This document shows positions 34,916 through 43,948 of a stretch of DNA of 64,000 nucleotides, piece after piece; position 1 is the first letter of the stretch; each line of letters starts with the position of its first letter. Both the position numbers and the translations under genes were made by a program. The notes below the pieces were generated by a model. It was not told the origin of the DNA, made no database searches, and worked only from the letters and a program-made list of their open reading frames with translations. The stretch is from positions 1,302,001 through 1,366,000 of the forward strand of contig OY970389.1 in assembly GCA_963720235.1 (NCBI GenBank), given 5' to 3'. The stretch is from JACMLC01 sp963720235 (GTDB lineage Bacteria; Acidobacteriota; Blastocatellia; Pyrinomonadales; Pyrinomonadaceae).

Positions 34916-34991
34916 AGTGACAAGTGACTTGTGACAAGTGACAAGCAAGAAGCTGTTTTATCTTGTCACTTGTCACTCGTCACTCGTCACT
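34916..34991. repeat. Intergenic tandem-unit hairpin, GTGACAA class
   Basis: Arms 34916-34945 and 34962-34991 pair over 30 nt with a few mismatches, built from AGTGACAAGTGAC-like units. The 16-nt loop contains AAGAAGCTGT, identical to the loop of the GTGATAA-class hairpin at 7830-7905. It fills the gap between efp and waaA. Confidence 0.88.
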
Positions 34992-35555
34992 TTATTTCGC
35001 GCGTTCGATATAGCGTCCTTCGGAAGGAGAGACGCGGATGCGGTCGCCTTCGTTGATGAATGGCGGAACCTGTATGGTGACTCCGTTTTCGAGGGTCGCG
35101 GGTTTGTTGACGTTGGAGACGGTCGCGCCCTTCATGGTCGGCTCGGTGCTGGTCACGGTCAACTCCATCGAAGCCGGAAGCTCTACGCCAAGCGGCGTGC
35201 CTTCATAAAACTCGACCTGAATCCTGAGGCCCGGCGTGAGCCATTGCGTCGCGTCGCCCAAGTCTTCTTCGCTCAGACCAATCTGCTCGTAGTTCTCCGT
35301 GTTCATAAAATGGTGCTGTGCGCCGTCGGAGTAGAGATATTCCATATCATGCTGCTCAAGCGAGGCGCGCTCGACTGTGTCTGCCGAACGAAAGCGATGC
35401 TCGAAGGAAGAGCCAGTGCGTATGTCTCTGAGCTTGGTCTGCACCATCGCGCGCAGGTTGCCGGGCGTGTGGTGACGAAACTCTACGACCTTGCACAGCT
35501 TGCCTTCAAAGAGGATGACCATGCCGCGTCGTATCTGTGTTGCGGGTATTGCCAT
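34992..35555 (-). CDS. efp: Elongation factor P
   Basis: A 187-residue three-domain EF-P, which relieves ribosome stalling on polyproline. ATG 35555 begins MAIPATQIRRGMVILF. The loop that reaches the peptidyl-transferase centre reads HHTPGNLRAMVQTKL. In most EF-Ps the position after PG is a Lys or Arg that is post-translationally modified; here it is Asn, with Arg two residues on. The OB domains (HFMNTENYEQIGL; PASMELTVTSTEP; PPFINEGDRIRV) are normal. The stop codon abuts the hairpin before waaA. Confidence 0.94.
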   Translation of the reverse strand: MAIPATQIRRGMVILFEGKLCKVVEFRHHTPGNLRAMVQTKLRDIRTGSSFEHRFRSADTVERASLEQHDMEYLYSDGAQHHFMNTENYEQIGLSEEDLGDATQWLTPGLRIQVEFYEGTPLGVELPASMELTVTSTEPTMKGATVSNVNKPATLENGVTIQVPPFINEGDRIRVSPSEGRYIERAK

Positions 35556-35698
35556 AAAAGTTTTGTAATCTCCGTCGTTAAATAAAAGTTTGCCTGTTGA
35601 AAGACGCTCTTGGGCAGATAGCATTGCACACAACCCCTTCAACAAACCGCGTAGTCTAGCGGGCAGGAGCACAATTTGTCCAGCCACATCCGAAGACT

Positions 35699-36181
35699 TT
35701 AGGAGACATCGCTTGCTTCAGTTGTGTTCCACTGTTCCGGCGGAGGCGGAGGCGGCGTCTCTGCCTGTGCGCCAGCCAGTTTCATAATCATGAAAGTGAT
35801 GACACACAACATCAGGACACAGAGAATTTCAAAAACTCTTTCGACGATGGTAAATGGTTCTATGTCCCCTAAAACTGAAATCAGCCTGTAGAGATGGAAA
35901 ACGAGAAAACAGACTAAGAGAGTGAACCATCCGTGCAAGGCCCATCTTCCGTTTTTAAAGAGACCATAACTGATAATCAAACCGAAGATAAAGAAGAGGA
36001 AAAAAACGATGCCCGCTAAGATGTATGGTTCAAGATATTCCGCCTGTATATCTTTAGCGATGCCATAAGGTCTAAATGCATCTGCCACACGGTCATACTG
36101 GTAAACAGTGAAGAGAGTGGCTAGCAGATAGATAACGGATGTCGGCAGCGTCAGGTATGAAAGAGGCTTCAGAGTTTTCAT
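35699..36181 (-). CDS. Four-helix membrane protein, unknown function
   Basis: A 160-residue protein with four predicted membrane helices (about residues 9-28, 52-74, 82-106 and 116-137) and a Pro-rich soluble tail with six consecutive prolines. That polyproline run is of the kind that needs EF-P, encoded next. The start overlaps the dodecin stop by 4 nt (ATGA), so the two are co-translated. No family recognised. Confidence 0.65.
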   Translation of the reverse strand: MKTLKPLSYLTLPTSVIYLLATLFTVYQYDRVADAFRPYGIAKDIQAEYLEPYILAGIVFFLFFIFGLIISYGLFKNGRWALHGWFTLLVCFLVFHLYRLISVLGDIEPFTIVERVFEILCVLMLCVITFMIMKLAGAQAETPPPPPPEQWNTTEASDVS

Positions 36182-36399
36182 GCTTCATCAGCATCATCTT
36201 CGAGCTTGAAATAAACCTCAAGCGTGACCTGATATTCGAGCCGTCCCTGTTGCAAGCCGCCGCGCTGTTCCTTGACGACGAACCAGGAAAGATTGCGCAG
36301 GGTCTTACGCGCACGCGCGACCGCGACTTCAATCGCGTGGCTGAAACTCTCGTCAGAAGTGCCTACGATTTCCGCTCCCTTAAAAACACTTTCGCCCAT
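36178..36399 (-). CDS. Dodecin flavin-storage protein
   Basis: A 73-residue protein of the dodecin family, which forms hollow dodecamers binding riboflavin, FMN or CoA. Typical features are the KGAEIVGTSDESFSHAIEVAVARA helix region, the flavin-stacking Trp in LRNLSWFVVKEQRGG and the final strands YQVTLEVYFKLED. GGAGAA precedes the ATG. It overlaps the following membrane protein gene by 4 nt. Confidence 0.88.
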   Translation of the reverse strand: MGESVFKGAEIVGTSDESFSHAIEVAVARARKTLRNLSWFVVKEQRGGLQQGRLEYQVTLEVYFKLEDDADEA

Positions 36400-36499
36400 A
36401 ACCTGTTCTCCTTTTCCGCCGTGTGATGTTGAATGAAGTGGAAGCTAACACGCAGGCTTTAAGAGCGTCAAGGAGAAGACAAGTGCGCGGCTGCGGCGC

Positions 36500-36566
36500 A
36501 AAAAAAGGAGCGAATGTTTGAAGCTCAAGCGCGGACGTGTCAACGCTCGGCCTCAAACATTCGCTC
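36500..36566 (-). terminator. Long-stem intrinsic terminator after the SprT-like gene
   Basis: On the minus strand a perfect 14-bp stem (36508-36521 with 36553-36566, GAGCGAATGTTTGA) is followed by CCTTTTTTT. The 31-nt loop has its own weak pairing. It lies 70 nt past the metalloprotease stop; the unusually big loop leaves open a short regulatory RNA. Confidence 0.7.
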
Positions 36567-36636
36567 TCTTTCGCAGGAGCCCACCTACCTGTACGTCAAC
36601 ACGCGCAAGGCTATGTGAAGTTCCAAAAAAACTAAC

Positions 36637-37368
36637 TCAGGCGGCACGCGCGCGCGAGGTTCTGTTCTGACGCGCCACATGGTCAAGCCATTCCTGCGCT
36701 TCCTTATAATAAGGAAAACGCTGTTCTTCCGTGCGGAAGGCGTTGGTGTGGTAATAGCGTCTGCCGTTTATCACGCGCGCCGGATGCTTGATGTGCAGCA
36801 TCTCGTGATAGAGGATGTATTCGACAAATTTTTCAGGGACATCGCGCCCGTCCAGAGTCTTGCTGATGACGATGGTCTCATGCACAGGGTCGTGATGGCC
36901 CAGGATTCTGCGCGTGCGTCGCTGCGACCATGTGAGAGTAGGCTTCTCAAGTCGCCCGCCGAAGTATGCGCGATTGAGTTTCGTAAACATCTTGTCCAAA
37001 TCATAGACGCGTCCGCGCGCAGAAGAAATTATCTTGCGCCCTCGACGCCGCCGCGCAATCTCCGAGGCGCGCAGGATTTGCGGCGAATATGCGTAATCAC
37101 GATAGGCGCGCTCGTGCACATCCGGCGTGCGACGCGAGAGCAACTTGGCGACAAGGATAAAGGCCAGAGCGCGATGCACGTCCATCGGCGCGCTCTTGAA
37201 AATATCGGAGATGCGCACATAGACGCGCCCGGAACGAATGCGAATCGTGTGATTCAATCCGGCGTAAGGATAGAACTTGACCTCTATTTCCGGCGCGGCG
37301 CGCTTCGGTTCCAGTTGTCGAAAGGCATCCGTGAAAAGCTTGCTCAAGTGGCTCTGCGTTTGCGACAT
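36637..37368 (-). CDS. SprT-like zinc metalloprotease
   Basis: A 243-residue soluble protein with the HExxH zinc motif in VEYILYHEMLHIKHPAR (about residues 188-204) and a downstream His-rich segment (YYHTNAF), as in SprT/YgjP-like peptidases. The N-terminal ~110 residues are a basic domain specific to this group. There is no signal peptide, so it acts in the cytosol. It is monocistronic, with a strong terminator behind it. Substrate unknown; relatives process DNA-protein cross-links or are uncharacterised. Confidence 0.8.
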   Translation of the reverse strand: MSQTQSHLSKLFTDAFRQLEPKRAAPEIEVKFYPYAGLNHTIRIRSGRVYVRISDIFKSAPMDVHRALAFILVAKLLSRRTPDVHERAYRDYAYSPQILRASEIARRRRGRKIISSARGRVYDLDKMFTKLNRAYFGGRLEKPTLTWSQRRTRRILGHHDPVHETIVISKTLDGRDVPEKFVEYILYHEMLHIKHPARVINGRRYYHTNAFRTEEQRFPYYKEAQEWLDHVARQNRTSRARAA

Positions 37369-37973
37369 AAGATAAATACCTTGAGATATAAACAGTTAAC
37401 CCGATAGGAACGAGAGAAAAATTTCCCCGTCTCCGCAAGAAAGCCCTGAGGCACGAAACCTTTGGAAAACCGCTTCCGCGAACACGAGGCTGGAAAGCTT
37501 TGACTCTGCCGAGTGATATTACGAGGCCGGAAGGGAGGCGTCAAACACTTCTGCACAGCCCGCCCCTAAGCCATTGAGAGGACTCAAAATCTAGTTCCGG
37601 GCCAAAACTATGAATCCGGCGAGGCGTTTAACGGCATCCGATAAACCTTGCTTTAACAGCAGTTTAAGGCATGCAAGCGGAAGTTTTGGGCCAGTTATCT
37701 CAGGTAACTATAAGCAGGAGGCCGGAATAAGCGCAGAGCGGCTGCCGGATTTCGAGCGATTCCGGCCAGCCAGCCGCAGACAATTTGCGAGTCTGCCGTC
37801 ACATCCCTTATACTTTCATGGGGCTTGCCATTCATCTGATAAGCATGTTCACACAATCATGTAATGAGTTGTTGACAGGCTGTAAGTCAGAGTGTTATTC
37901 AATTTAATGACCCCTGCGCGCGCATTTGCGGGAAACGGATGCGCGCCCGTCAGGCCCAAAAGTCCCGAACCCG
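37369..37973. other. Divergent intergenic region SprT-like gene / hrcA
   Basis: No gene recognised in about 600 nt. Two short frames here (one at 37610-37864) lack family resemblance. No CIRCE inverted repeat was found ahead of hrcA, although HrcA normally represses its own operon through one. Confidence 0.55.
37872..37901 (+). promoter_or_regulatory. Candidate promoter of the hrcA operon
   Basis: TTGACA (37872-37877) followed after 17-18 nt by TTATTC/TATTCA (37895-37901), about 75 nt before the hrcA start. The spacing fits a housekeeping sigma-70 promoter; the -10 is only fair. Confidence 0.45.
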
Positions 37974-39098
37974 ATGACCACTCGCAACTCAAGTTCACAA
38001 ACACTTACAAATCTGCCGGATGTGCGCGGGCAGGCCATCCTGTCTGCGATTATCAAGGAGCACTTGGTGACGGGCGAGCCTGTCGGGTTTAGAACTCTGT
38101 CGGATCGTTTTGCGCACGCTTCGGGCTGGAGCCCTGCGACGATTCGCAATGTCATGGGCGAACTGGAAGAAGCAGGATTGGTCGAGCAGCCGCACACCTC
38201 TGCCGGACGCATCCCGACAGACAAGGGCTATCGTTTTTATGTTGACCACATGCTTTCGGACACGCGACTCTCGAAGGCAGACCTGACGGCCATCAATTCC
38301 TTGCTCGGACTAACGAGCGGCGAGATTTTGGATGCGCCAGACCGCTTGTTGGAAAAGACTTCGCGGCTGCTCTCAGAGCTTTCGGAAAATGTAGGCATCG
38401 TCGTTTCTCCATCTCTGGCCGGAGACAGATTGCAGCACATACAGTTTGTCCAACTGGCAGACAATCGCATCCTCGTCGTGCTCGTTTCCGCACCGAACAT
38501 TATTCATAACAAGATTATCCGCATGGACGAGAAGCTGTCGCAAGATGAGCTTGAGCGTACGGCGCGTTATCTGAATGCGGAGTTCGGCGGCAAGAGCCTC
38601 CTCGCCATACGCGCGGAGATTCTTGAATTGATGCGCGCAGAGAAGGCTCTTTATGACAAGCTCCTGCGCAATGCTATACTTTTGTGCGAGAGCAGTCTGG
38701 AAGGCGAAGAGGCAAGTGCAGGCGAGGTTTATGTTGAAGGCGCATCGAACATTTTGACCAAGCCGGAGTTTGCAGATGCAGAGAGGATGCGCGAACTGTT
38801 CCGCACGTTTGAAGAAAAATCAAGGCTCCTCAAAATCCTGAACGAGTGTGTCGGGCGCGACCAGGTTGTGCCTGGCGATGTCAGCATTACCATCGGCAGC
38901 GAAAACGCATTTCCCTCTATGCAGCATTGCACGTTGATTACGGCTCCATATCGCCTCGGCACCGGAGAGACCATCGGAACCTTAAGCGTCGTCGGGCCGA
39001 TGCGAATTGAGTATGCACGGATGATAAGTGTAGTAAACTATATGGCGCGGCTGATTGAACGCCTGCTGCGCGAGGAGACTGTTTCCAGTCAAAGCTGA
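37974..39098 (+). CDS. hrcA: Heat-inducible transcription repressor HrcA
   Basis: A 374-residue repressor. The N-terminal winged helix (VRGQAILSAIIKEHLVTGEPVGFRTL, then SPATIRNVMGELEEAGLVEQPHTSAGRIPTDKGYRFYVD) and the GAF-like core (ISVVNYMARLIERLL at the end) match the family. ATG 37974 is used; the frame extends upstream to a TTG at 37926. It heads hrcA-grpE-dnaK-dnaJ. A CIRCE operator was sought and not seen. Confidence 0.93.
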   Translation: MTTRNSSSQTLTNLPDVRGQAILSAIIKEHLVTGEPVGFRTLSDRFAHASGWSPATIRNVMGELEEAGLVEQPHTSAGRIPTDKGYRFYVDHMLSDTRLSKADLTAINSLLGLTSGEILDAPDRLLEKTSRLLSELSENVGIVVSPSLAGDRLQHIQFVQLADNRILVVLVSAPNIIHNKIIRMDEKLSQDELERTARYLNAEFGGKSLLAIRAEILELMRAEKALYDKLLRNAILLCESSLEGEEASAGEVYVEGASNILTKPEFADAERMRELFRTFEEKSRLLKILNECVGRDQVVPGDVSITIGSENAFPSMQHCTLITAPYRLGTGETIGTLSVVGPMRIEYARMISVVNYMARLIERLLREETVSSQS

Positions 39099-39172
39099 AT
39101 CCTTAATGGCGCGTGACCCCGCGCGGCTTGAAAATTTTTCCAAACCATCCCCGTGAATTTCAGAGTAGATCA

Positions 39173-40054
39173 ATGATTCTCAACAAGAAAGAACAGAAGG
39201 CCAATCGCATTCCGGTGCGCTTTGTAGATGAAGAGCATGCTGAGCCGGACGAGCAGCAGGGGCAGGAGGACGGCGAAGCCGAGACGGATGCTCTTTCTTC
39301 CGAAGAACTTGGTCGTGCTTCCAGTTATGAAGGCGAGACGGAGATGCAGAGTCGCATAGACAGAGGCGCGGAGGACGAGACTGAAGCCGGAAGCGCAGAG
39401 GCTAATGACAAGGATGCTGCCGGTGGGCCGCCCGTGTCCGAGACGCCTGAGCGACGCGAGGATCAGGATACTAGAGGAGCGCAGAACGCATCCGCTCCGT
39501 CGCAGACAGATGATGAGAGCAATGCTTCCGCGCCTGAGAATGCAGCTCAGGCTTCCGGGCCGATGCTGGCCGAACTCATCGCTACGCGCTCCGAACTTAA
39601 AAGGCTTGAGAGTGAAAGACAGGATTTAGTTGATAAGCTTTCGCGCAGGCAGGCAGACTTTGAAAACTATCGCAAGCGCACGGAGCGCGAGCGCGGCGAG
39701 ACTTATCACAGAATGGTCGGAGATGTGGTCAGCAAGCTCTTGCCAGTCATGGATAACATGCGGCGCGCGCTCGAAGCCGAAAGCCTTTTGGAGAAAACAG
39801 AGTCAAAGGAGTTCAGCCATTTCCTGCACGGCGTCGAGTTGATTTACAAGCAACTCAACGATGTTTTGGAAGAGCTTGGCGTTCAGCCCGTCTCTTCGGT
39901 CGGGCAGCCCTTCGATCCACATCTGCATGAAGCGGTCGCGACGGAACGCAGCGACGATTACGAGCCTGATACAGTGATTCAGGAACTCTTGCGTGGCTAT
40001 CTGCTCGGCGGAAAACTCCTCCGCCCGGCGATGGTCAAAGTCTCAACAAGGTAG
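39173..40054 (+). CDS. grpE: Nucleotide exchange factor GrpE with long acidic N-terminus
   Basis: A 293-residue GrpE, against about 190 normally. The first ~140 residues are a highly acidic, low-complexity tail (Glu, Asp, Ala, Ser). A long coiled coil follows (LIATRSELKRLESERQDLVDKLSRRQADFENYRKRTERER), then the beta domain ending LLGGKLLRPAMVKVS. It resets DnaK by releasing ADP. ATG 39173 is the first in-frame ATG near the acidic start. Confidence 0.93.
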   Translation: MILNKKEQKANRIPVRFVDEEHAEPDEQQGQEDGEAETDALSSEELGRASSYEGETEMQSRIDRGAEDETEAGSAEANDKDAAGGPPVSETPERREDQDTRGAQNASAPSQTDDESNASAPENAAQASGPMLAELIATRSELKRLESERQDLVDKLSRRQADFENYRKRTERERGETYHRMVGDVVSKLLPVMDNMRRALEAESLLEKTESKEFSHFLHGVELIYKQLNDVLEELGVQPVSSVGQPFDPHLHEAVATERSDDYEPDTVIQELLRGYLLGGKLLRPAMVKVSTR

Positions 40055-40130
40055 TTTTCAGTTTTCAGTTTTTAGTTTTCAGCTTAGGAATACTGGCTGG
40101 AACTGAAAACTGAAAACTGAAAACTGAAAC
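40053..40130. repeat. Tandem-unit hairpin, TTTTCAG class (grpE-dnaK)
   Basis: Arms 40053-40082 and 40101-40130 with an 18-nt loop, the same class as in the nuo genes. The left arm begins inside the grpE stop codon and the right arm ends 4 nt before the dnaK ATG, with no Shine-Dalgarno site between. Confidence 0.87.
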
Positions 40131-40134
40131 GCTT

Positions 40135-41970
40135 ATGGGAAAAGTAATTGGCATTGATTTAGGAACGACTAACTGCTGCGTCTCCGTGATGGAAGGCGGC
40201 GCGGTGCAGATCGTGCCTAACAAAGAGGGCGGGCGCACGACTCCCACAGTCGTCGGCTTCACGGATAAGGGCGAGCGGCTTGTGGGCCAGATTGCCAAGC
40301 GGCAGGCCGTCACCAACGCGACCAATACGGTCTATGCCGTCAAGCGTCTGATTGGCCGCAAGTTTAATTCGCCGGAAGTCCAGCGCATGCGCGACACCGC
40401 GCCGTTTGAGATTGTGGACACGCCGAACGGCGACGCGCACATACGCGTGCAGGGCCGCATCTACAGCCCGCAAGAGATTTCCGGCATCGTCCTGCAACGC
40501 CTCAAAGCCGCCGCCGAAGATTTTTTGGGCGAAGCCGTCACAGAAGCTATCGTCACTGTGCCAGCTTATTTTGACGACACGCAGCGACAGGCCACAAAAG
40601 ACGCGAGCAAGATTGCAGGTCTCAAGGTCGAGCGCATTATCAACGAGCCAACAGCCGCCGCGCTTGCTTACGGACTCGGCAAATCTGAGTCTGAGCGGAT
40701 AGTCGTTTACGATCTCGGCGGCGGAACTTTTGACGTTTCTATTTTGGAGATGAACGAAGGCGTCTTTGAAGTCCTCTCGACTTCGGGCAACACCTTTCTC
40801 GGCGGCGAGGATTTCGACGAGCGCATCATCACCTGGATGACAGACCAGTTCCGCGAGGAAACAGGAATTGATTTAAGACAAGACCGCCTTGCCTTGCAAC
40901 GCTTGAAAGAGGCAGCCGAACGCGCCAAGTGCGAATTGTCTTCCGCGACTGAGACGAACATTAACTTGCCTTTCATCGCGGCAGATGCCTCCGGCCCGAA
41001 ACATTTCAACAAGATGCTGGGCCGCGATGAGTTTGAAAAATTGGTCGCAGACCTTGTCGAGCAAACTATCGAGCCGTGCCAGAAAGCTCTCTGGGATGCA
41101 AAGCTGCAACCGACTGATATTGAGAAAGTGATTCTCGTCGGCGGCCAGACGCGCTCGCCCATCATCGCTCGCACAGTCAAAGAAATTTTCGGCAAAGAAG
41201 CTTCTGTCGAGATTAACCCGGATGAAGTAGTAGCGATGGGCGCGGCCATACAGGGCGGCGTGCTGACTGGCGAAGTCAAAGATATAGTCTTGCTTGATGT
41301 CTTGCCCTTGAGTCTGGGGCTTGAGACGCGCGGCGGACTCTTTACCAAACTGATTGAGCGCAACTCAACCATCCCGCTTCGCAATAGCATGATTTTCACG
41401 ACCGTCGTGGATAATCAATCTTCTGTCGAGATACATATCCTGCAAGGCGAACGCGAAGTCGCGCAGGGCAATCGCTCGCTCGGCAAGTTTGAACTTGTCG
41501 GCATTCCGCCGAGCCCGCGCGGCGTTCCGCAAATCGAAGTCGGATTTGAAGTAGATGCCAATGGCATCGTCTCCGTCTCCGCACAGGACAAGGCCACCGG
41601 GCGCGAACAGCAAATGCGTATCACGCCTACTTCCGGTCTTTCGCCGGATGAGATTAATCGCCTCATCGCTGAAGCGGAGACTTCAATCGAGTATGACCGT
41701 CAACTAAAAGAGATTATAGGCTTGCGCAACAAGCTTGACTCGCTGGTCAAGAACACGCAGCGCGCGATGGCAGAGTTTGGCGAATCCTTGAGCGCAGAGG
41801 ACAGGCGCGCGGGACAGCGCACCCTGACCGAAGGGCAATCGGCCACTCTCTCAGACGACGCAGACGAGATTCGCCGCGCGCTCGAAGCCGTAGAGATGCT
41901 CGGTCTTCAACTCACCAACGCGATGATGAACTCTCCCGTTGGCGGCGCTTCCCAGATTGAGGAAGCATAG
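40135..41970 (+). CDS. dnaK: Chaperone DnaK (Hsp70)
   Basis: A 611-residue Hsp70. ATPase signatures GIDLGTTNCCVSVMEGG, IVYDLGGGTFDVSILE and VILVGGQTRSPII are in place, as is the linker region DVLPLSLGLETRGG and the substrate domain up to residue ~510. The C-terminal lid is shorter than in E. coli and lacks the EEVKD end (it closes ASQIEEA). This divergence may mark a second-copy or specialised DnaK, but the hrcA-grpE-dnaJ context argues for the main one. Confidence 0.96.
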   Translation: MGKVIGIDLGTTNCCVSVMEGGAVQIVPNKEGGRTTPTVVGFTDKGERLVGQIAKRQAVTNATNTVYAVKRLIGRKFNSPEVQRMRDTAPFEIVDTPNGDAHIRVQGRIYSPQEISGIVLQRLKAAAEDFLGEAVTEAIVTVPAYFDDTQRQATKDASKIAGLKVERIINEPTAAALAYGLGKSESERIVVYDLGGGTFDVSILEMNEGVFEVLSTSGNTFLGGEDFDERIITWMTDQFREETGIDLRQDRLALQRLKEAAERAKCELSSATETNINLPFIAADASGPKHFNKMLGRDEFEKLVADLVEQTIEPCQKALWDAKLQPTDIEKVILVGGQTRSPIIARTVKEIFGKEASVEINPDEVVAMGAAIQGGVLTGEVKDIVLLDVLPLSLGLETRGGLFTKLIERNSTIPLRNSMIFTTVVDNQSSVEIHILQGEREVAQGNRSLGKFELVGIPPSPRGVPQIEVGFEVDANGIVSVSAQDKATGREQQMRITPTSGLSPDEINRLIAEAETSIEYDRQLKEIIGLRNKLDSLVKNTQRAMAEFGESLSAEDRRAGQRTLTEGQSATLSDDADEIRRALEAVEMLGLQLTNAMMNSPVGGASQIEEA

Positions 41971-41979
41971 GTACAATAA

Positions 41980-42066
41980 AGTAGTCAGTAGCCAGTAGCC
42001 AGTAGTCAGCATGAAAGGCGCGAGTCGTTTTTCTACTGAGTACTGGCTACTGACTACTGACTACTT
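41980..42066. repeat. Tandem-unit hairpin, AGTAGTC class (dnaK-dnaJ)
   Basis: The left arm (41980-42009) has AGTAGTCAGTAGCCAG units and the right arm (42033-42066) is the complement; the loop is 23 nt. The dnaJ ATG lies 7 nt after the right arm. Confidence 0.87.
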
Positions 42067-42073
42067 AATTATT

Positions 42074-43192
42074 ATGAGCAAACGTGATTATTACGAAGTC
42101 TTAGGCGTTAGCCGGACGGCGACGGAGCAAGAGATTAAGAGCGCGTATCGTCGTCTCGCAGTGCGTTTTCACCCGGACAAAAATCCTGGCGACGCGGAAG
42201 CCGAAGAGAAATTCAAAGAGGCTGCCGAAGCCTATTCCGTGCTTTCCGATGCAGAGCAGCGCAGGCGTTATGACCGCTTTGGTCATGCGGGCGTATCGAG
42301 CAGCGCGGGCGCAGGCTGGGGCGCGCCGGGCTTTGGCGGCATCGAAGATATTTTAGGCGACCTCTTTGGCTTCGGTGATGTCTTTGGCGGCGGGCGCGGC
42401 GGCAGCAGAGGCCGCACAGCCGCGCAGCGTGGCTCAGACCTGCGCTATGACCTTGAGATTTCTCTCGAAGAAGCTGCGAAGGGCATGACTGCCAGTTTGC
42501 GTATCCCGCGACTTGAGACATGTGAGATATGCAAAGGCTCCGGCGCAGCCGAAGGCACACAGCCCGAAACCTGTGCGACCTGTAGCGGGAGCGGTCAGGT
42601 GCGTTACCAGCAGGGCTTCTTCTCCGTCGCGCGCACCTGCGGCAGTTGTCGCGGCACAGGCCGCATCATCAAGTCTCCTTGCGAGACATGTCAGGGCGCA
42701 GGCCGCGTCGAGCGCGAGCGTTCGATGGAGGTCAAGATTCCAGCGGGCGTCGAGACCGGCTCACGCTTGCGTATTGGCGGCGAAGGCGAAGCCGGCACAC
42801 AGGGCGGCGCGCACGGCGACCTCTACGTCGTGATACACGTCGGCGAGCATGAAGAGTTTGAGCGGCAGGGAAGTAATCTCTATTCCTCCGTGCCGATTAC
42901 ATTCGCGCAGGCCGCGCTCGGCGCGGAAATTTCTGTCCAGACTCTGGAATCAAATCAGCAACTCAAGATTCCTGCGGGGACACAGACCGGTACGGTCTTT
43001 CGCATGAAGGGGCAGGGCATGCCCGTGCTCGGCGGGCGCGGACGCGGAGACCTTTTTGTCGCTGTCTCGGTCGTCACACCGACCACCCTCACACGCGAAC
43101 AGCGAAAACTGCTTGAGCAACTTGCAGAGATAGAAACCACAGACCTCGAAGACAAAGGACTGATGGACAAAGTCCGCGACATCTTCGGGTAA
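42074..43192 (+). CDS. dnaJ: Chaperone DnaJ (Hsp40)
   Basis: A 372-residue type I DnaJ. The J domain has the HPD motif in FHPDKNPGD (about residues 33-35), a Gly/Phe-rich stretch spans about residues 75-120, and four zinc repeats follow: CEICKGSG, CATCSGSG, CGSCRGTG and CETCQGAG. The substrate domains end at KGLMDKVRDIFG. ATG 42074 is used; upstream in-frame codons to 42011 are hairpin sequence. Partner of DnaK and GrpE in the same gene group. Confidence 0.95.
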   Translation: MSKRDYYEVLGVSRTATEQEIKSAYRRLAVRFHPDKNPGDAEAEEKFKEAAEAYSVLSDAEQRRRYDRFGHAGVSSSAGAGWGAPGFGGIEDILGDLFGFGDVFGGGRGGSRGRTAAQRGSDLRYDLEISLEEAAKGMTASLRIPRLETCEICKGSGAAEGTQPETCATCSGSGQVRYQQGFFSVARTCGSCRGTGRIIKSPCETCQGAGRVERERSMEVKIPAGVETGSRLRIGGEGEAGTQGGAHGDLYVVIHVGEHEEFERQGSNLYSSVPITFAQAALGAEISVQTLESNQQLKIPAGTQTGTVFRMKGQGMPVLGGRGRGDLFVAVSVVTPTTLTREQRKLLEQLAEIETTDLEDKGLMDKVRDIFG

Positions 43193-43535
43193 AGATAGAA
43201 GTAGAACAAAACATTTCCAGCAAAGGCGCAAAGACGCAAAGGAAGACATTAATTCTTCTTTGCGTCTTTGCGCCTTTGCGGGAAACTTGCTTTGTCTTCC
43301 GCACACCGTTTCGCAATCATACAAATCGTCACTACATCATACGAGTGCGCTGAACTGTTCTTGTTCACAGCATGCCTCACAACCATCTCGCAATAATCCT
43401 AAAACCCTTTATTTCGGGAATAAATGAGCATCTTTAGCTTTCCCACTGTTGCGGCATATCGGTTGCTCAGCAAAAGGCTGGACGGAAACGTGCACTCTCC
43501 CTTGAATCCTTTTATCGAGACGGGAGCTTTTGAAG
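43193..43535. other. Intergenic region after dnaJ
   Basis: Holds the hairpin at 43214-43285; beyond it I see no gene, RNA or clear promoter. A 69-codon frame at 43424-43633 overlaps the next gene in another frame and is not supported. Confidence 0.5.
43214..43285. repeat. Intergenic tandem-unit hairpin, GCAAAG class (after dnaJ)
   Basis: Arms 43214-43246 and 43254-43285 pair over about 32 nt with one or two mismatches and a loop of 7-8 nt, built of GGCGCAAAGACGCAAAG units. Confidence 0.85.
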
Positions 43536-43901
43536 ATGAAGCGAAAATTGCAATTTCTATTTGGCGCGCTGGCAGTAATGATTTTGACTTCTCTCTCGGC
43601 CTCTGCGCAGGCCATCGCAGACCCTGCGAATGAAGATACTGAGACGAAGATGATTGACGCGAAAGTGGTCGAGGTAACAGACACGCGCATCTCCGTCTTT
43701 GCGCGAAGCGGCGTCGAGCATGTGATTGCGATTGACCGCGAAGGCACTCGCGTGACGATTGACGGACGCGCCGTCTCTCTCAAGGATGTACGCGAAGGCG
43801 ACCTGATTAGCATCGAGCTTGACGAAGAGAATCCCGTCAAGTTTGCGAAAAATATCTCTCTCTCCACATCATCCGAACAAGTTGCACGCGTTCGCCACTA
43901 G
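43536..43901 (+). CDS. Small exported beta-rich protein
   Basis: A 121-residue protein with a signal peptide (RKLQFLFGALAVMILTSLSASAQA) and a mature part of about 95 residues predicted as an OB- or SH3-like beta barrel (IDAKVVEVTDTRISVF, GTRVTIDGRAVSLKDVREGDLISIEL). ATG 43536 is preferred; a TTG lies two codons upstream. It is alone between dnaJ and the convergent muramidase gene. No specific family assigned. Confidence 0.65.
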   Translation: MKRKLQFLFGALAVMILTSLSASAQAIADPANEDTETKMIDAKVVEVTDTRISVFARSGVEHVIAIDREGTRVTIDGRAVSLKDVREGDLISIELDEENPVKFAKNISLSTSSEQVARVRH

Positions 43902-43948
43902 GTTACGACTGCCTTAAAGGCATCGCCTCGATAGCCTACTGGCAACAA

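Noticed and set aside
37369..37973. CIRCE operator before hrcA
   Set aside because: Searched for the inverted TTAGCACTC pair; not found, so no HrcA site is claimed.
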